DNA from: Panorpa germanica
Taxonomy: Eukaryota; Arthropoda; Insecta; Mecoptera; Panorpidae
Direction: 5' to 3'
Assembly: GCA_963678705.1 (NCBI GenBank)
Contig: OY783203.1
Span: forward strand, 22,426,535 to 22,490,534
Length of the DNA stretch: 64,000 bases
Under the pieces are notes generated by a model that searched no databases, was not told the DNA's origin, and saw only the letters and a program-made list of their open reading frames with translations. Shown here piece by piece: positions 1 through 10,439 of the stretch. The position numbers were made by a program, and so were the translations under genes. The stretch's first letter is position 1. Every line of letters begins with the position of its first letter.

Positions 1-109
1 GAAAAGGCAGATGTTTATTTCCTTTGGTCTACTATTAAAACATCATAATAATTGATCTGTATAAGATAGACGGAGTGACATAAGTGCACATAATTTGGTG
101 CAAAATAGT

Positions 110-319
110 TGTTATATTTAGCAGAGATAAACTATTAATTTATATTAATCAGGTTTATTATATTTAATTAGATGTACACATGAGTTATGGAGTCACAGAG
201 TATAGAATTACATAGTAGGACGGTATTACAGAGTATAGTATTAACTACAGTATTACCGTGTGTAGAAAGAAAGATACAATAGTGTCAATACCGAGAGGGC
301 GCTAAATTTAAATCCAACA
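110..319 (-). repeat. 3' LTR of the Copia element
   Basis: 210 bp, TG...CA ends, identical by eye to the copy at 4179-4388. With respect to the element it is the downstream LTR because the genes run on the minus strand. The TSD ATAGT lies just outside at 105-109. Confidence 0.95.
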
Positions 320-328
320 CTCCCTCTA
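320..328 (-). other. Polypurine tract of the Copia element
   Basis: On the minus strand the bases just inside the 3' LTR read AGAGGGAG, the position and composition expected for the plus-strand primer. Confidence 0.7.
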
Positions 329-422
329 AATTTAGACATTCTAACAACAAATTATAATTAATTGAGTGTCAAAAAAAACATGAAAATATTAATCAAGTTA
401 TAGTACAAGATATTCTAACATA

Positions 423-1326
423 TCACTTAACAAAAGAGTTGTAGTTAAACATACCAAGTTTAGATCTTAAGAATTGGAATTTATCTTTTGACAATGCTTT
501 AGTTAATATATCTGCATATTGATCAGCAGTGCTTACAGATTTAAGATCTATAATCTTTTGAGAATATTTTTCTTTTATGAAGTGATACTTAATATCAATA
601 TGTTTACATCTTTTATGAAAATTTATATTCTTAATTACACTGATGGCACTTTGATTGTCCAAATGTAAACACATAGTGTCTTGTTTATATTCACCAATAT
701 CACTTAACACTTGCTTTATCCACATAGCTTCTTTTGTTGCAGCACAGGCGGCCATAAATTCAGCTTCTGTTGTTGACAGAGCAACCGTCTGTTGGCGTTG
801 GCTTGACCATGTTACAGCAGCACCATTCTTTATGAAGACGTAGCCAGTAACTGAACGTCTTGTTTCAATATCGTTTGCATAATCAGCATCACTATAACCA
901 GTAACAGCTGGTGGCTCTGATGTTGATGAGTAGTTCAGGCCATAATCTTTAGTATCCTTCAGGTACTTGAAGATCTTCGTGACAGCATTCCAGTGTGATT
1001 TGTTATAGCAACTTAAAAATCGACTTACCAGGCTTACGGCAAACATAATTTCTGGTCGACTGACTGTAGCCAGATGCATAAGAGAACCTACAGCTTCTCT
1101 ATAAGGATAGTTTTTCTCTGGTTCTCCATCTTCCTTTTGTAGCTTTACATGGGAACACTGGAACAGTGTTCGGGTTAGCATCAGTCATGTTAAACTTCTC
1201 TAACAGTTGTTCAACATACTTGGTCTGATGTATAAAAATACCGTTGCTAACTATCTCAATTTGCATGCTGTTTTCACAGGATAGACCTTCAGGCGGAGTC
1301 ATAAATATAGTCTCTTCAAGTTCACC
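423..1326 (-). pseudogene. Copia RT remnant and RNase H, catalytic RT core deleted
   Basis: After the TAG the same frame continues GELEETIFMTPPEGL and then, about a dozen residues later, reaches IFIHQTKYVEQLLEKF. In intact Copia RTs well over a hundred residues lie between these motifs, including the YGLKQ and YVDD catalytic motifs; both are missing here. A frameshift follows near 1150 and the frame changes to the one ending at 423, which carries YREAVGSLMHL, the RNase H aspartates and ALSTTEAEFMA, and WIKQVL near the C-terminus. The element therefore cannot make a working RT. Confidence 0.9.
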
Positions 1327-4020
1327 CTATAAAAATGCAGTTTTTACATCAAGTTGTAAGATTTTAAGTTTATTTTGAACAGCCATGGAAAGTAATAAAC
1401 GTATTGAATCATACCTTACAGTCGGAGCGAAGGTTTCTGTGTAGTCAATACCTGCGGTTTGTGCAAATCCCTTAGCACAAAGTCTTGATTTGAACCGTGG
1501 ACCCGTTGACTCTTCTTTTATTCGGAACACCCATTTGCTACCGATCACTTTGGCATTTGGAGGTTTTTCTATCAATGTCCAGGTTTCATTTTTCTTATGA
1601 GCATCAAGTTTTTCATTGATTGACTTTTTCCATTCATTTTTATTTGTTGAATGTACTGCTTCTTCATATGTTACAGGAACACAGGATGAGAATAAACACA
1701 GATGAGTGTGTTCTTCAGTACATGGACAGTTGAAATTCTTATTTTTTCTTTTATTTCTTGGTCTCAATGTCACATTACTGACAGGAGGAGAATCAATTCT
1801 GGTGTTAGGTAAGTATTCACTGTCGGATGTTGACCTGTTTCCTTTTTCTGTTTCATATGAACTTTCTGAATTTGTGTCGTTGTCAATCAAGCTGTCCTCT
1901 TCCGTTGTTGCATTTTCTCTTACATCTTCTTTTCTTGTATTTGTTTTGTCATTTTCAGTTTCTGTCTCATTCAATTCTACCGAAACAAAATCTCTTTTCA
2001 CTGAGGATTCAAGAAATGTAGCATCTCTGCTCTTTATTACCTTTCTAGTATTTGGTAATGTGAATCTGTATCCTTTTGTATGGTCGCAGTATCCGATGAA
2101 GATCATTCTTTGAGCCTTTGGATCCCATTTTCTGCGTTTTTCTTTAGGTAGATGAACCATTGCTTCGCAGCCAAATATACGCATATGATTAACATTTGGT
2201 TTGCGTCCAGACCAGATTTCCATAGGAGTCTTGAAAGCTAAGGATTTGGTTGGGGAACGATTGATGATGTAAGCAGCAGTGTGTATTGCATCTGCCCAAT
2301 ACAACTTCGGCAGACCAGCGTTGAGTAGCATGCACTTCGCTTTTTCAACCAGTGTCCGATTCATACGTTCCGCAGTCCCATTCTGTTCAGGCGTGTATGG
2401 TGTGGTGGTCTGATGAATGATTCCGGCACCTTTCAGGTAATCAGAGAAGGCTTTGTTATCGTATTTAAGTCCGTTGTCTGTACGAAGAACCTTTATATGA
2501 GCATCCGATTGATTTTCAACTTCTTGCTTGAATTCTTTGAATTTACTGAGCACTTCAGACTTGTTGTGAAGAAAGTATACTGAAATCTTCTTGGAATATT
2601 CATCTAGGAAAATTAAAAAATATCTGCTCCCACCGAGAGACTGGGTTTCCATTGGTTCACATACGTCAGAATGAACCAGTTCTAGGTGTTTGGTGACTCT
2701 TAATCCATCACTTTTAAAAGGTAACCGTGTCTGCTTTCCTTCTTTACAAGTTATGCATTTCAGATTTTCTGTATTTCCTGAGAAAGTTAAATGCTCTGTG
2801 TTATCAGACAATTTTTTCAAAGTTTGGAAATTAAGATGTCCCATCCTCTGGTGCCAGCAAAAAGCATCTTTTTCATGTTCAACACTAGACATGTGCGCAA
2901 GGCTTTCAGGCATGTTCAGCCGGTACATGTTATTTACAATGCTCGCAGTTGCTATTATTTGATTCTTGCTGTTCATGATCACACAGCCTGAGTTATCAAA
3001 TTTCACTTGGCCTCCATTTTTAATTATTTGGCTTACAGATATCAGATTAGTTGCCAATTCAGGAACATATAAGACATTTGTGAACAGAATCTTATTCTCT
3101 TGCCCGTTTTGGTCATAAATGTTTAAGCTGACATCTCCTGAGCTTTGCACAGATAACACTTTGTTATCAGCAACACGAATGTTCTTTGTTATAGGGGTAG
3201 TTTCCTTTACAATTATATTCTTGGTCTTAGTCATATGTGCCGAAGCACCGGAGTCTATGTACCAAGCATCACCATAGTGGGATGATGCAACAAACACAGC
3301 AGCATAAGAAGAGCTAGGTTTCTGTGTCTTGTTCATGGTTTTGTATTTGTTGCATTCAGAGCGTTTATGTCCATATTGATTGCAGGAATAACATCTCGGA
3401 CCCTTGTAGAACTTCTTGTTTACAGAGTTGTTATGAAACTTCTTGTTGACAGCAAAAGCCGTTGTTTTGTTGTCTGAATTTCTAACATCTTGCAATAGTT
3501 TTGCTTTAACACCGTCTGCAGTTATTTTTGTGCCTGAGCTTTCGATCGCAATAATCATTGGTTGATATGATTCGGGCAGACCGGAGAGCAGCAATGTCCC
3601 GAGCCACTCGTCGTCCACTTTAAAGCCAATGTTGCGCAGCTTGTGAGCAGTTGACATAATTTTGCTCACATACTCTTCTATATTTTGACATCCACTTAAC
3701 GATGTGTTACATAAATCACGTAGCAGACCAACTCGGCGTGTAAGTCCTGAGTCGTCGAACACTGCAGCCAATTTGTCCCAAACTCCTTTGGCCGTGTTTT
3801 CCTCTTGGATATGAACGTAATTGATCGGATCAACCAGAAGAATTAACTTTGTTTTCGCTTTTGTATCACGTTTTGAATCTGTGGGTGACGCCGGGTTAAC
3901 CTCAATACAATCCCATAATTCTTCGTGTTGTAGGTACGTTTTCACTGCGAATTGCCAAGTCGAATAGTTTTCACGGCCGGTTAACTTCTCGATTAATGCC
4001 AGTGAATTATTCGATGCCAT
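1327..4020 (-). CDS. Copia gag-protease-integrase-RT(N) open frame
   Basis: The open frame runs back to 4050, but the Copia-like start MASNNSLALIEKL begins at 4020. From the N-terminus it shows a UBN2-type gag region, a CCHC zinc knuckle (CYSCNQYGHKRSEC, about residue 210), an aspartic protease motif (WYIDSGASAHM), the HQ.MGH / C..C pre-integrase zinc region, and an integrase core with D in HSDVCEP, D in RTDNG and E in TPEQNGTAERMN. The RT begins (NEWKKSINEKL ... KWVFRIK) and reaches DVKTAFL, where a TAG at 1327-1329 stops it. In Copia proteins this position is followed by xGELEE, and GELEE is indeed the next in-frame sequence, so the stop replaces one residue. Gag, protease and integrase look intact. 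Confidence 0.93.
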   Translation of the reverse strand: MASNNSLALIEKLTGRENYSTWQFAVKTYLQHEELWDCIEVNPASPTDSKRDTKAKTKLILLVDPINYVHIQEENTAKGVWDKLAAVFDDSGLTRRVGLLRDLCNTSLSGCQNIEEYVSKIMSTAHKLRNIGFKVDDEWLGTLLLSGLPESYQPMIIAIESSGTKITADGVKAKLLQDVRNSDNKTTAFAVNKKFHNNSVNKKFYKGPRCYSCNQYGHKRSECNKYKTMNKTQKPSSSYAAVFVASSHYGDAWYIDSGASAHMTKTKNIIVKETTPITKNIRVADNKVLSVQSSGDVSLNIYDQNGQENKILFTNVLYVPELATNLISVSQIIKNGGQVKFDNSGCVIMNSKNQIIATASIVNNMYRLNMPESLAHMSSVEHEKDAFCWHQRMGHLNFQTLKKLSDNTEHLTFSGNTENLKCITCKEGKQTRLPFKSDGLRVTKHLELVHSDVCEPMETQSLGGSRYFLIFLDEYSKKISVYFLHNKSEVLSKFKEFKQEVENQSDAHIKVLRTDNGLKYDNKAFSDYLKGAGIIHQTTTPYTPEQNGTAERMNRTLVEKAKCMLLNAGLPKLYWADAIHTAAYIINRSPTKSLAFKTPMEIWSGRKPNVNHMRIFGCEAMVHLPKEKRRKWDPKAQRMIFIGYCDHTKGYRFTLPNTRKVIKSRDATFLESSVKRDFVSVELNETETENDKTNTRKEDVRENATTEEDSLIDNDTNSESSYETEKGNRSTSDSEYLPNTRIDSPPVSNVTLRPRNKRKNKNFNCPCTEEHTHLCLFSSCVPVTYEEAVHSTNKNEWKKSINEKLDAHKKNETWTLIEKPPNAKVIGSKWVFRIKEESTGPRFKSRLCAKGFAQTAGIDYTETFAPTVRYDSIRLLLSMAVQNKLKILQLDVKTAFL

Positions 4021-4164
4021 TTTTATTCGTTGAGAACACTTTATACACAAAGAAGAACAGAAACAGTTTCAACAGCCACGTTTTTTTTTTAAGGTTATGT
4101 TCACCACACTAAAAGTCTTTATCCACTTTTCCGAAAAACACACATTAAACGTCTCTAGGTTTAT

Positions 4165-4178
4165 CTGGGCCGATAACC
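4165..4178 (-). other. Primer binding site, internal half-tRNA iMet type
   Basis: The + strand reads CTGGGCCGATAACC directly next to the 5' LTR. It differs at one base from the anticodon-stem/loop segment of initiator tRNA-Met (CTGGGCCCATAACC), which Drosophila copia is known to use as a half-tRNA primer. Priming by an internal tRNA segment is a Copia-group trait. Confidence 0.85.
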
Positions 4179-4388
4179 TGTTATATTTAGCAGAGATAAA
4201 CTATTAATTTATATTAATCAGGTTTATTATATTTAATTAGATGTACACATGAGTTATGGAGTCACAGAGTATAGAATTACATAGTAGGACGGTATTACAG
4301 AGTATAGTATTAACTACAGTATTACCGTGTGTAGAAAGAAAGATACAATAGTGTCAATACCGAGAGGGCGCTAAATTTAAATCCAACA
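4179..4388 (-). repeat. 5' LTR of the Copia element
   Basis: 210 bp, TG...CA, identical by eye to 110-319. The TSD ATAGT follows at 4389-4393. Confidence 0.95.
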
Positions 4389-4604
4389 ATAGTCTTACTT
4401 TCTTCCCTCGGTGTGTAATATACTATTAATGTTTTATGTACAATAAATGTTTTACATACATACCTGCATACATCTTTTGATTTATGCTGACTATAAATAT
4501 ATATTTATATCTGACTTGAAAAACCTAAACAGTTTAGTTAGGGGCCCAGATTTTTTTTTTTGCACCGGGGCCCTTGGTTACCTAGCTACGCCACTGAGCA
4601 AAAT

Positions 4605-5990
4605 GTCAATGTTTTGGTTTAGAAGGAAGGAATTTACTTTTTGGCTGTGTTTCCTAAGACCATTGGCGTTCCAGAGTGCGATTCTTAGGCACGTGAAGAG
4701 ATTGGCAAACGTGAGACTAAAGTTTTGATGAGATTGAGCATTGTACTCATTTGTTCCACAAGTCTTTTCATCATAACTTTTAGATCGGTGATGTCATTTG
4801 ACTGCATGTTCGACTCACTATGGTTTTGTTGCACTTGTTCAGATTGGGTTTTCACTGTTTGGTTACTAACCACCTGTGCAAAGAAGGTATCTGTCTGGAT
4901 TTGGCGTGTTGGTAATGAAGCAACAGTTTCTGAGAATCTGGGTCTAACTTGGACATTTGCGCTCAACGATTTGCCTATAAACATCGCATCTTTTGTAATT
5001 GGCTGTGTGGTTGTTACAGCAGAGAACAGATTTTACTTTTTCGTTTACTTTGTTCTTCCAGTCACACTGGCTGGTATGATGATCGTCAGCGCATTTAACA
5101 CAACTTGTGTTTCTGTAACAGTAAGTTTTGGTGTGACCATACCTTTGGCATTTTGTACATTTCGGTATCTCTCTTTTGAATTTCGGTGGTTCAACATTAA
5201 TTTTACAATTTAGTAGGAATTCCAGGTCAAAGATGTCTTTGTTGTTAGGTCTTTGTTCTATTTCTACAAAGAACAATGGTAGAGGAATTTTAGTAGTTCT
5301 TTGTTTAATGTTTCTAACTCGAACGACCTTGTGCCTTTGGTTTTCTAATTCCTTCTATATGTCAGATTCATCCGTGGAGTGATGTAAGTGTCTAATCACC
5401 TTTTTTTTTACTTTGTAGCTTTTGTTCGTTTTGTGTTGGTATGTGTGGAACTCGGAGTTCCTATCCTTTAGGAGTTTTACTATTTTTTGGTAGGTTTCAG
5501 TGTCCTGGAGCTTTAAATTTAATTGCGATCCTCCGATTAGCTTACTTTGGTAAACGTTTTTGACGTGCGTGTCTAGCAGGCTAGTGAGAGGTTTGATATC
5601 GTTGACACCATATATAAACAGTGGTGGTGGTTTCTAATGCATTGGCATCGGAGAGTTCGTCGAACCTATTAGCTATTGGTATTGGGTTTAACCAGTAATC
5701 CCCTAGTGTTTTTTGCCTTACATTCCTAGGTGCATCTGGACTATCTCTTTTTTTATTCTTACTGTTCGAAACGTTTTGCCAAACGTCCCGCGGATTTACT
5801 ATCTCTTGATGCTTTCCTTGGATGGTTGGCATCGTGTCTTCTATAGCATCCGCCATAGTTTCTAGTGAGCTAGTTTTTTTTGTCACTAACACATGGTTTT
5901 TGTTGGATGGTTTTGTTAGGTGAACGCATCATGTTTGGCATTCTTGGTCAGTGTAACAACTGTTAATTAGCGGTCACACCGACCTCACTA
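4605..5990 (-). pseudogene. Jockey-clade retrotransposon: ORF1 and start of ORF2
   Basis: ORF1 can be read on the minus strand from about 5892 to a TAA at 4685-4687, with at least one stop and a few frame changes. Its N-terminal part (5892-5581) holds TLGDYWLNPI; the middle has the PRE_C2HC-type region followed by zinc knuckles (CTKCQRYGHTKTYC and CVKCADDHHTSQC, about 5150-5080); the C-terminal part is Gln/Ser rich. Immediately downstream a shifted frame begins LRIALWNANGLRKHSQ, the start of the Jockey ORF2 AP-endonuclease, and is cut off by the hAT terminus at 4596. Everything beyond (rest of endonuclease, RT) is displaced out of the window. The 5' boundary near 5990 is approximate. Confidence 0.85.
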
Positions 5991-6072
5991 GACCGTTGGT
6001 TTTGATGTTTATAGATTATTTTTTAAGAACTATATATTAAATACATAATTTCTTAAATGTAAAATATTTAAC

Positions 6073-7714
6073 CAGGGCCGTCTTTAACCTATTGGAGGCC
6101 CTAGGCATGTTAGGATAATGGGGCCCCTATGACTTTGACAGAACACTATTTTGTTATAATAGACAAAGAAACTAGATAAACAAGGTTAAATATTTATTTT
6201 TAATAACAATCACATGAAACGAATAGATAAATGTAATATAGTCCACAAAAGTAACTCTTTTAACATTTACAGATTAGTGCTTAAAAATCTATGTTATTTG
6301 AAGAGGAACCCTTCTAGATTTCAGATGGGCAAAATCGTTAATCACTTCTTCAAAATCTATGCTTTTTAGCACATCAGATTCTATGGACATCAGCGACAAA
6401 TTGGTTAATCTCTCTTGAAGCATTGTATTTCTTAATTCATTTTTAATTCTTTTTAATTTGGAGAAGGAGCGTTCTCCTCTGCAGTTAGTTACCATCATGC
6501 TTTAAAAGATTCTCAATGCGATTTCTACATTTGGAAATGTGTCTTCAATTTTGTTTTTTTTCAAAAGTTGATATATTTTTAATATACAATCCTTATTTTC
6601 ACTGTCATCAATTTTCAAGTATTTTGTTAAATGCAAACATTCTATTTCTAACTCTTTCTCATTAACATCTTCATAATAAAATTCAGCAAATTCTTTGCAA
6701 CTTTGTCTCAACTCTTCAGAATTGAGAGTTTTCAAGCGAAAAAATAAATCAAAACGTTTACTGATATTCTTATACGAATTTAATCGCTGTTTAGACGTCG
6801 AAAAAAAATTCTCAAGGACATTCACACAATTTGTTCATGGAAACTCAAGGTATTAAGAAGGAGGATTTGGATCCATCATACCACACTTATTTAGTACGAA
6901 AAGAATCGTCATGTTGCGAATGCCTTCTCTGTCTATATTGCGAATGGATATTTGGCAAATTATTGTTTTTATGTAGAATATACGGAAGTAATAATGAAGA
7001 AGTCTTCATTTATAATAAAAAAACCTCAATGTGAACTGAAGTTCTCAAAAAAACAAATCTATCAGATCACAAATTCCATTGTTTTATTAAAATTCATTGT
7101 AAATAAATAAAATATGTACATATTATTAGCATTTATATTAGACTGGGCCAAAAAAAATCAAGTATTTTTTTTTTAAAGGTACATTGAAAATCTTATTCGG
7201 GATGTCAAAAAAATTTTTTTGTGAAAGTTTGACCCCTTAAAATCAAAATTAACAGGTCTATCATCGCAATTTTAGATTTTTATTCTTCTTTCAAATTCTG
7301 TTTTAAGAACTTCTAAACCATCAAGCTAAAAAAATTGAACTATATTTATGCTTATAGGAAATTAAATGCTCTACAAAAAATGATGAGTGTACTTCTGATG
7401 ATTTTTCTTTAAAATGGGTATGTGCTTAGTATACCATTATATATTTAAATTTATCTAAGCATGCTGAAGTCGGAAAGCCTAATTCTTGGGCGAGAGTAGA
7501 ATAGCTTCGCGCATTTACGAGTAAAAGCGAGTAAGTTGGTATTTTAGTCAGTAATTTAGGTTCGATTTCTTCGAATCAAATAAGTTTTTTGGTAATAAAT
7601 ATTGGTTATCGTTTGATGATCTGACAGGAACTAGGAACTTTGTATTTGATCTGAGGGGGGCCCTATCGATCGCGGGGCCCTTGCCCAAAGTGCCCAATGG
7701 GAAAGAGGGGTCTG
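6073..7714 (-). mobile_element. hAT element, ZMYM1-like, non-autonomous
   Basis: The left end reads CAGGGCCGTCTTTAACC, the right end (reverse complement) CAGACCCCTCTTTCCC, and a perfect 8-bp duplication TATTTAAC flanks it (6065-6072, 7715-7722). GGGGCCC-rich subterminal sequence is typical of this hAT type. At 1642 bp it is far too short for a full transposase gene; only the 3' end of one remains. The rest (about 6830-7640) shows no recognisable coding sequence. Confidence 0.88.
6289..6825 (-). pseudogene. hAT transposase C-terminus (ZMYM1-like)
   Basis: Two consecutive pieces on the minus strand. 6825-6502 ends PNVEIALRIF and 6498-6289 begins MMVTNCRGERSFSKLKRIKN. Together they make the hAT C-terminal dimerisation region, in which NVEIALRILL...CxxERSFSKLKxIK is the hallmark. 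A disruption at about 6500 separates them. No upstream catalytic region is present within the element, so it encodes no working transposase. Confidence 0.85.
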
Positions 7715-7722
7715 TATTTAAC

Positions 7723-8859
7723 ACACACTACAATTTTTAAATATTTTTATTATTTTTTTCTTATTGTCATAAGAATCTATTATTCATAACGAACAGTTGT
7801 TGTTAAAAATTATTAAGATAATCATTGAAAATTTGATCGATGGAGAAAAAGCGTCGGCACTGCTTCAATAACTCAATAGAACGAACGATTCCGTATTTGA
7901 ATTTAAATATTTAACTCGATTTTTTATGATAATTTTATCTTTTAATTTTATCTGCGATAGTTTTACACATTTCAGTTGTAAGTTTATCGTAACACTAAAA
8001 TCTGAGCGTCCGAGCTGAATGGAGACAGAGTTTAGATCTGATCATATTGTCAGATTTTTGTTTGTAATTAAATATTAGAAATCGTGTAGGTAATATCTAA
8101 CGTGTAATCAAACATGTCAATGTGACCGTCAGATCTTTTGAAACTCTTCTTGAAACATAGGGGGCCATCCATTAATTACGTCAAAGCAAGGGGGAGGGGG
8201 TCTTCAAAGTGTGAAAAGATGTGACATGGGAGAAGGAGGAGTCATTGAATTTGTAATGTCACATCCAATCTAAAATAATAGTTAAAAAAAATATAATAAT
8301 ACCAAAAGGCAAAAGAAAACGAGGTACGCAAACAAACGGGAGATTAAAAAAATTTAAAAGTCAATTGTTTAATTACTTTTGAATAGACTTAAATAAAAAC
8401 AATATATTTTTAACACTGTGATGCAGTCTCCAATATAATCGTAGAAGATGTCGACGCAGTTATTTTGTGTGAGCTAATTCGGCTGAGATTATAGAGCTAA
8501 GAACTTAATAGAGATAATTAGACTCAGTTTAAAGTTTTGATTGATTTTAAAAAAGGCAGTAAGGAAAATAAAGAAGTCATTGCAGGTCCTAAAGCGACAT
8601 TTTAACACAATTAAGTTTTGAAGAAAATATATGTAGTATTAAATGTAGGCGCTTTTATTTTAGTCTGATTGTTTTTTTTAAAATTATTTTTCGATAATAC
8701 ACCAACTGGACAAAAACACGCATCAAAATGAATTTGTAACATAACTTAATTTTAGATTTATTATTATTATTTTAGTTACAAGTTTTTGCCATTCTTCTGC
8801 CTTAAATCATTAAATTACATATCATTGCGCTCAATTACATTTTGCGATCCTTATTACGT
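7723..8859. other. AT-rich stretch without a recognisable gene
   Basis: No coding sequence supported. It contains the segment near 8161 starting GGGGCCATCCATTAATTACG, G-rich and reminiscent of short interspersed element termini but with no partner seen in the window. It also contains 7860-7881, a 22-bp sequence found inverted at 10165-10186. Confidence 0.5.
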
Positions 8860-10045
8860 ATACCTAACCATTCTCACTCGTTCTAAAAGAAAAAATAAAA
8901 ATAAAAACAAAACAGACAAATTTAAACCCCTATTGCTTCCCTCTTCTGCTACTCTCCGTCCTGTTTCTACTCTGTCATTCCTTCTCTTTTCTTGCTCTAT
9001 ATGCTTCAGCGGCTTTTTCTCCGTCCCGCACAATCTGCACATCGTTTCTCTCTATTTGCCCAGTATCTGTTGCCTTTCTCTTCGTTTCCCAATCTAAATC
9101 TTGTGATTCTTCTCATGTTTCTTGCGTCTTTTTCTCTTATGTATTCCGGTATCTCTCTCCCAAATCCTCTTGTGTCTTTCATTGTATTTCCTATTGTGTA
9201 TTTTCTTCATTCTTTTCTGTTGCTGTATCCCTTTGTCTGTGCTCCTTAGCTTCACTTCCACACTTGTGCCTTCTTCTCTTCTTCCCTCTGCTTTCTCTGT
9301 CGCCATTCCGTTCCTCTTTTTTTCGTGCTTCCTCCTCCAACCTCCTTTCTACTCTCCTCCCTAATTTTTCTTAGGATCTCGCCTTCAGCGTTACTCATTT
9401 TCTCCCCGAATTTGATTGCCATCCTTCCTTCTTCTATTCTTATTTTATCGCTTTTCAGCTCCTCCATAAATACACCTTCTTCGCTACATTCCTTATACTC
9501 CTCTTCTCGGTTGTTTTTTTAACATGTACCCTAGATACCTAAATTCGTCTACTTCCTCAATGTCATCTGCTTTAAATTTCCACTTTCTCTTTCCACCTTC
9601 TTTGGAACTCAATGATTTTTGTTTTTTCCGTGTTCAGCTCTAGCCCTTTCCTTTCTAAGTATCTCCTTAGTCGATCTATTATCTCCTTCAGTTCTTCTTT
9701 CTTATCGCCAATATAACTATGTAGTCTGCGTAAGCTAAGGTCCATATTTTCCTGTTTTTTTCTGATTATCACCCCTCCGTCTTGACTCCTTTCCATTTCT
9801 TCCTCCATAACTGATATGTATATTGAAAATAGCGCGGGGCTCAAAGGGCAACCTTGCCTCACACCATTATCCGTCCAAAACTCCTCTGACTCGTCGCCCC
9901 CAACTCTTACTCTCATTTTTGTCTCCCTATAAATTTCTTTAATTAGTTCAATTAGATTCTCATCAAGTTTTTTTCTTCTCGTTAATTCCCATAGCTTCTC
10001 CCTGTCCACCATATCAAACGTTGCTCTAAGATCAATACACATCAA
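8860..10045 (-). pseudogene. Non-LTR retrotransposon reverse transcriptase, 5'-truncated
   Basis: From 10045 the minus strand reads an RT: DLRATFDMVDREKLWEL, then GVRQGCPLSPALFSIYI, then a decayed region where the YADD box should be (LRRLHSYIGD), then ELKEIIDRLRRYLERKGLEL and NTEKTKIIEF. Frame changes follow near 9572. Downstream pieces are rich in Glu, Lys and Arg. Near 9040 there is CRLCGTEKKPLKHIEQ, matching the CxxCG...HI motif near the C-terminus of ORF2 in this family. Related fragments lie at 19806-20036, 20245-20427 and 20815-21870. I cannot assign the clade with certainty. The start of the RT, the endonuclease and any ORF1 are missing. Confidence 0.85.
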
Positions 10046-10439
10046 TACTGATTACAATACATCAATAATGATTCGTAATATAAATTGTGAAGTAAATAAA
10101 AACTAGGAGTGAGGGCGGTAACAAATATAATGGGCGTGCGGTCCTTAAAATAATAAATAACACATTCTATTGAGTTATTGAAGCAGCCAAGCAGCAAAGT
10201 AGGTATAGATAACGATAGTAAATGATATTTTATATTGCCGATAAAGGCACAAAATTATTTTACGCTTTAAAACATAAGAAATGTACACGTAGAAGACATG
10301 TAGAGTCTAGACGTGTACAACGGGACTTATTCAAATATAACCTTGTTTTTATTGAATAACCCCATAAACTCACAAAAACGAACTATACTTATTTCCACTA
10401 GGCTTATTTCCACCTTGTATTATTTTATTTAAAATCATT

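Larger units (their letters stand above)
110..4388 (-). mobile_element. Copia (Ty1) LTR retrotransposon, recent, RT-defective
   Basis: A 4279-bp element on the minus strand with two 210-bp LTRs (110-319 and 4179-4388) that I read as identical, each starting TGTTATATTT and ending CCAACA. It is flanked by a perfect 5-bp target duplication ATAGT (105-109 and 4389-4393). A tRNA-iMet-type primer site abuts the 5' LTR and a purine tract abuts the 3' LTR. Domain order gag, protease, integrase, RT, RNase H is the Copia order. The polyprotein is broken by a stop, a deletion of the RT core and a frameshift. Identical LTRs mean little time since insertion, so these lesions probably predate or accompany it. 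Confidence 0.96.
1..4596. mobile_element. hAT element, internally deleted copy, split by Copia
   Basis: The right end reads (reverse complement) CAGTGGCGTAGCTAGG, a hAT-type terminal repeat, and positions 4389-4596 match the start of the 5.4-kb hAT at 11272 in inverted orientation. Positions 1-109 match, inverted, the other end of that element (about 16210-16310) plus a short piece near 11746-11763. The transposase-containing middle present in the 5.4-kb copy is absent, so this is a deletion derivative with no coding capacity. It is interrupted by the Copia element at 110-4388. The far terminus lies beyond the window start. The bases after the right end, AGCAAAAT (4597-4604), should be the 8-bp target duplication, but the partner copy is out of view. 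Confidence 0.8.

Noticed and set aside
1706-2113. Plus-strand open frames over the Copia element
   Set aside because: They are antisense shadows of the pol frame, rich in Phe/Leu/Ser, without homology.
8161-8280. Terminus of a DNA transposon starting GGGGCCATCCATTAATTACG
   Set aside because: No inverted partner and no target duplication found in the window.
9122-9522. Plus-strand Ser/Leu/Phe-rich frames
   Set aside because: Antisense of the Glu/Lys/Arg-rich C-terminal part of the non-LTR relic.
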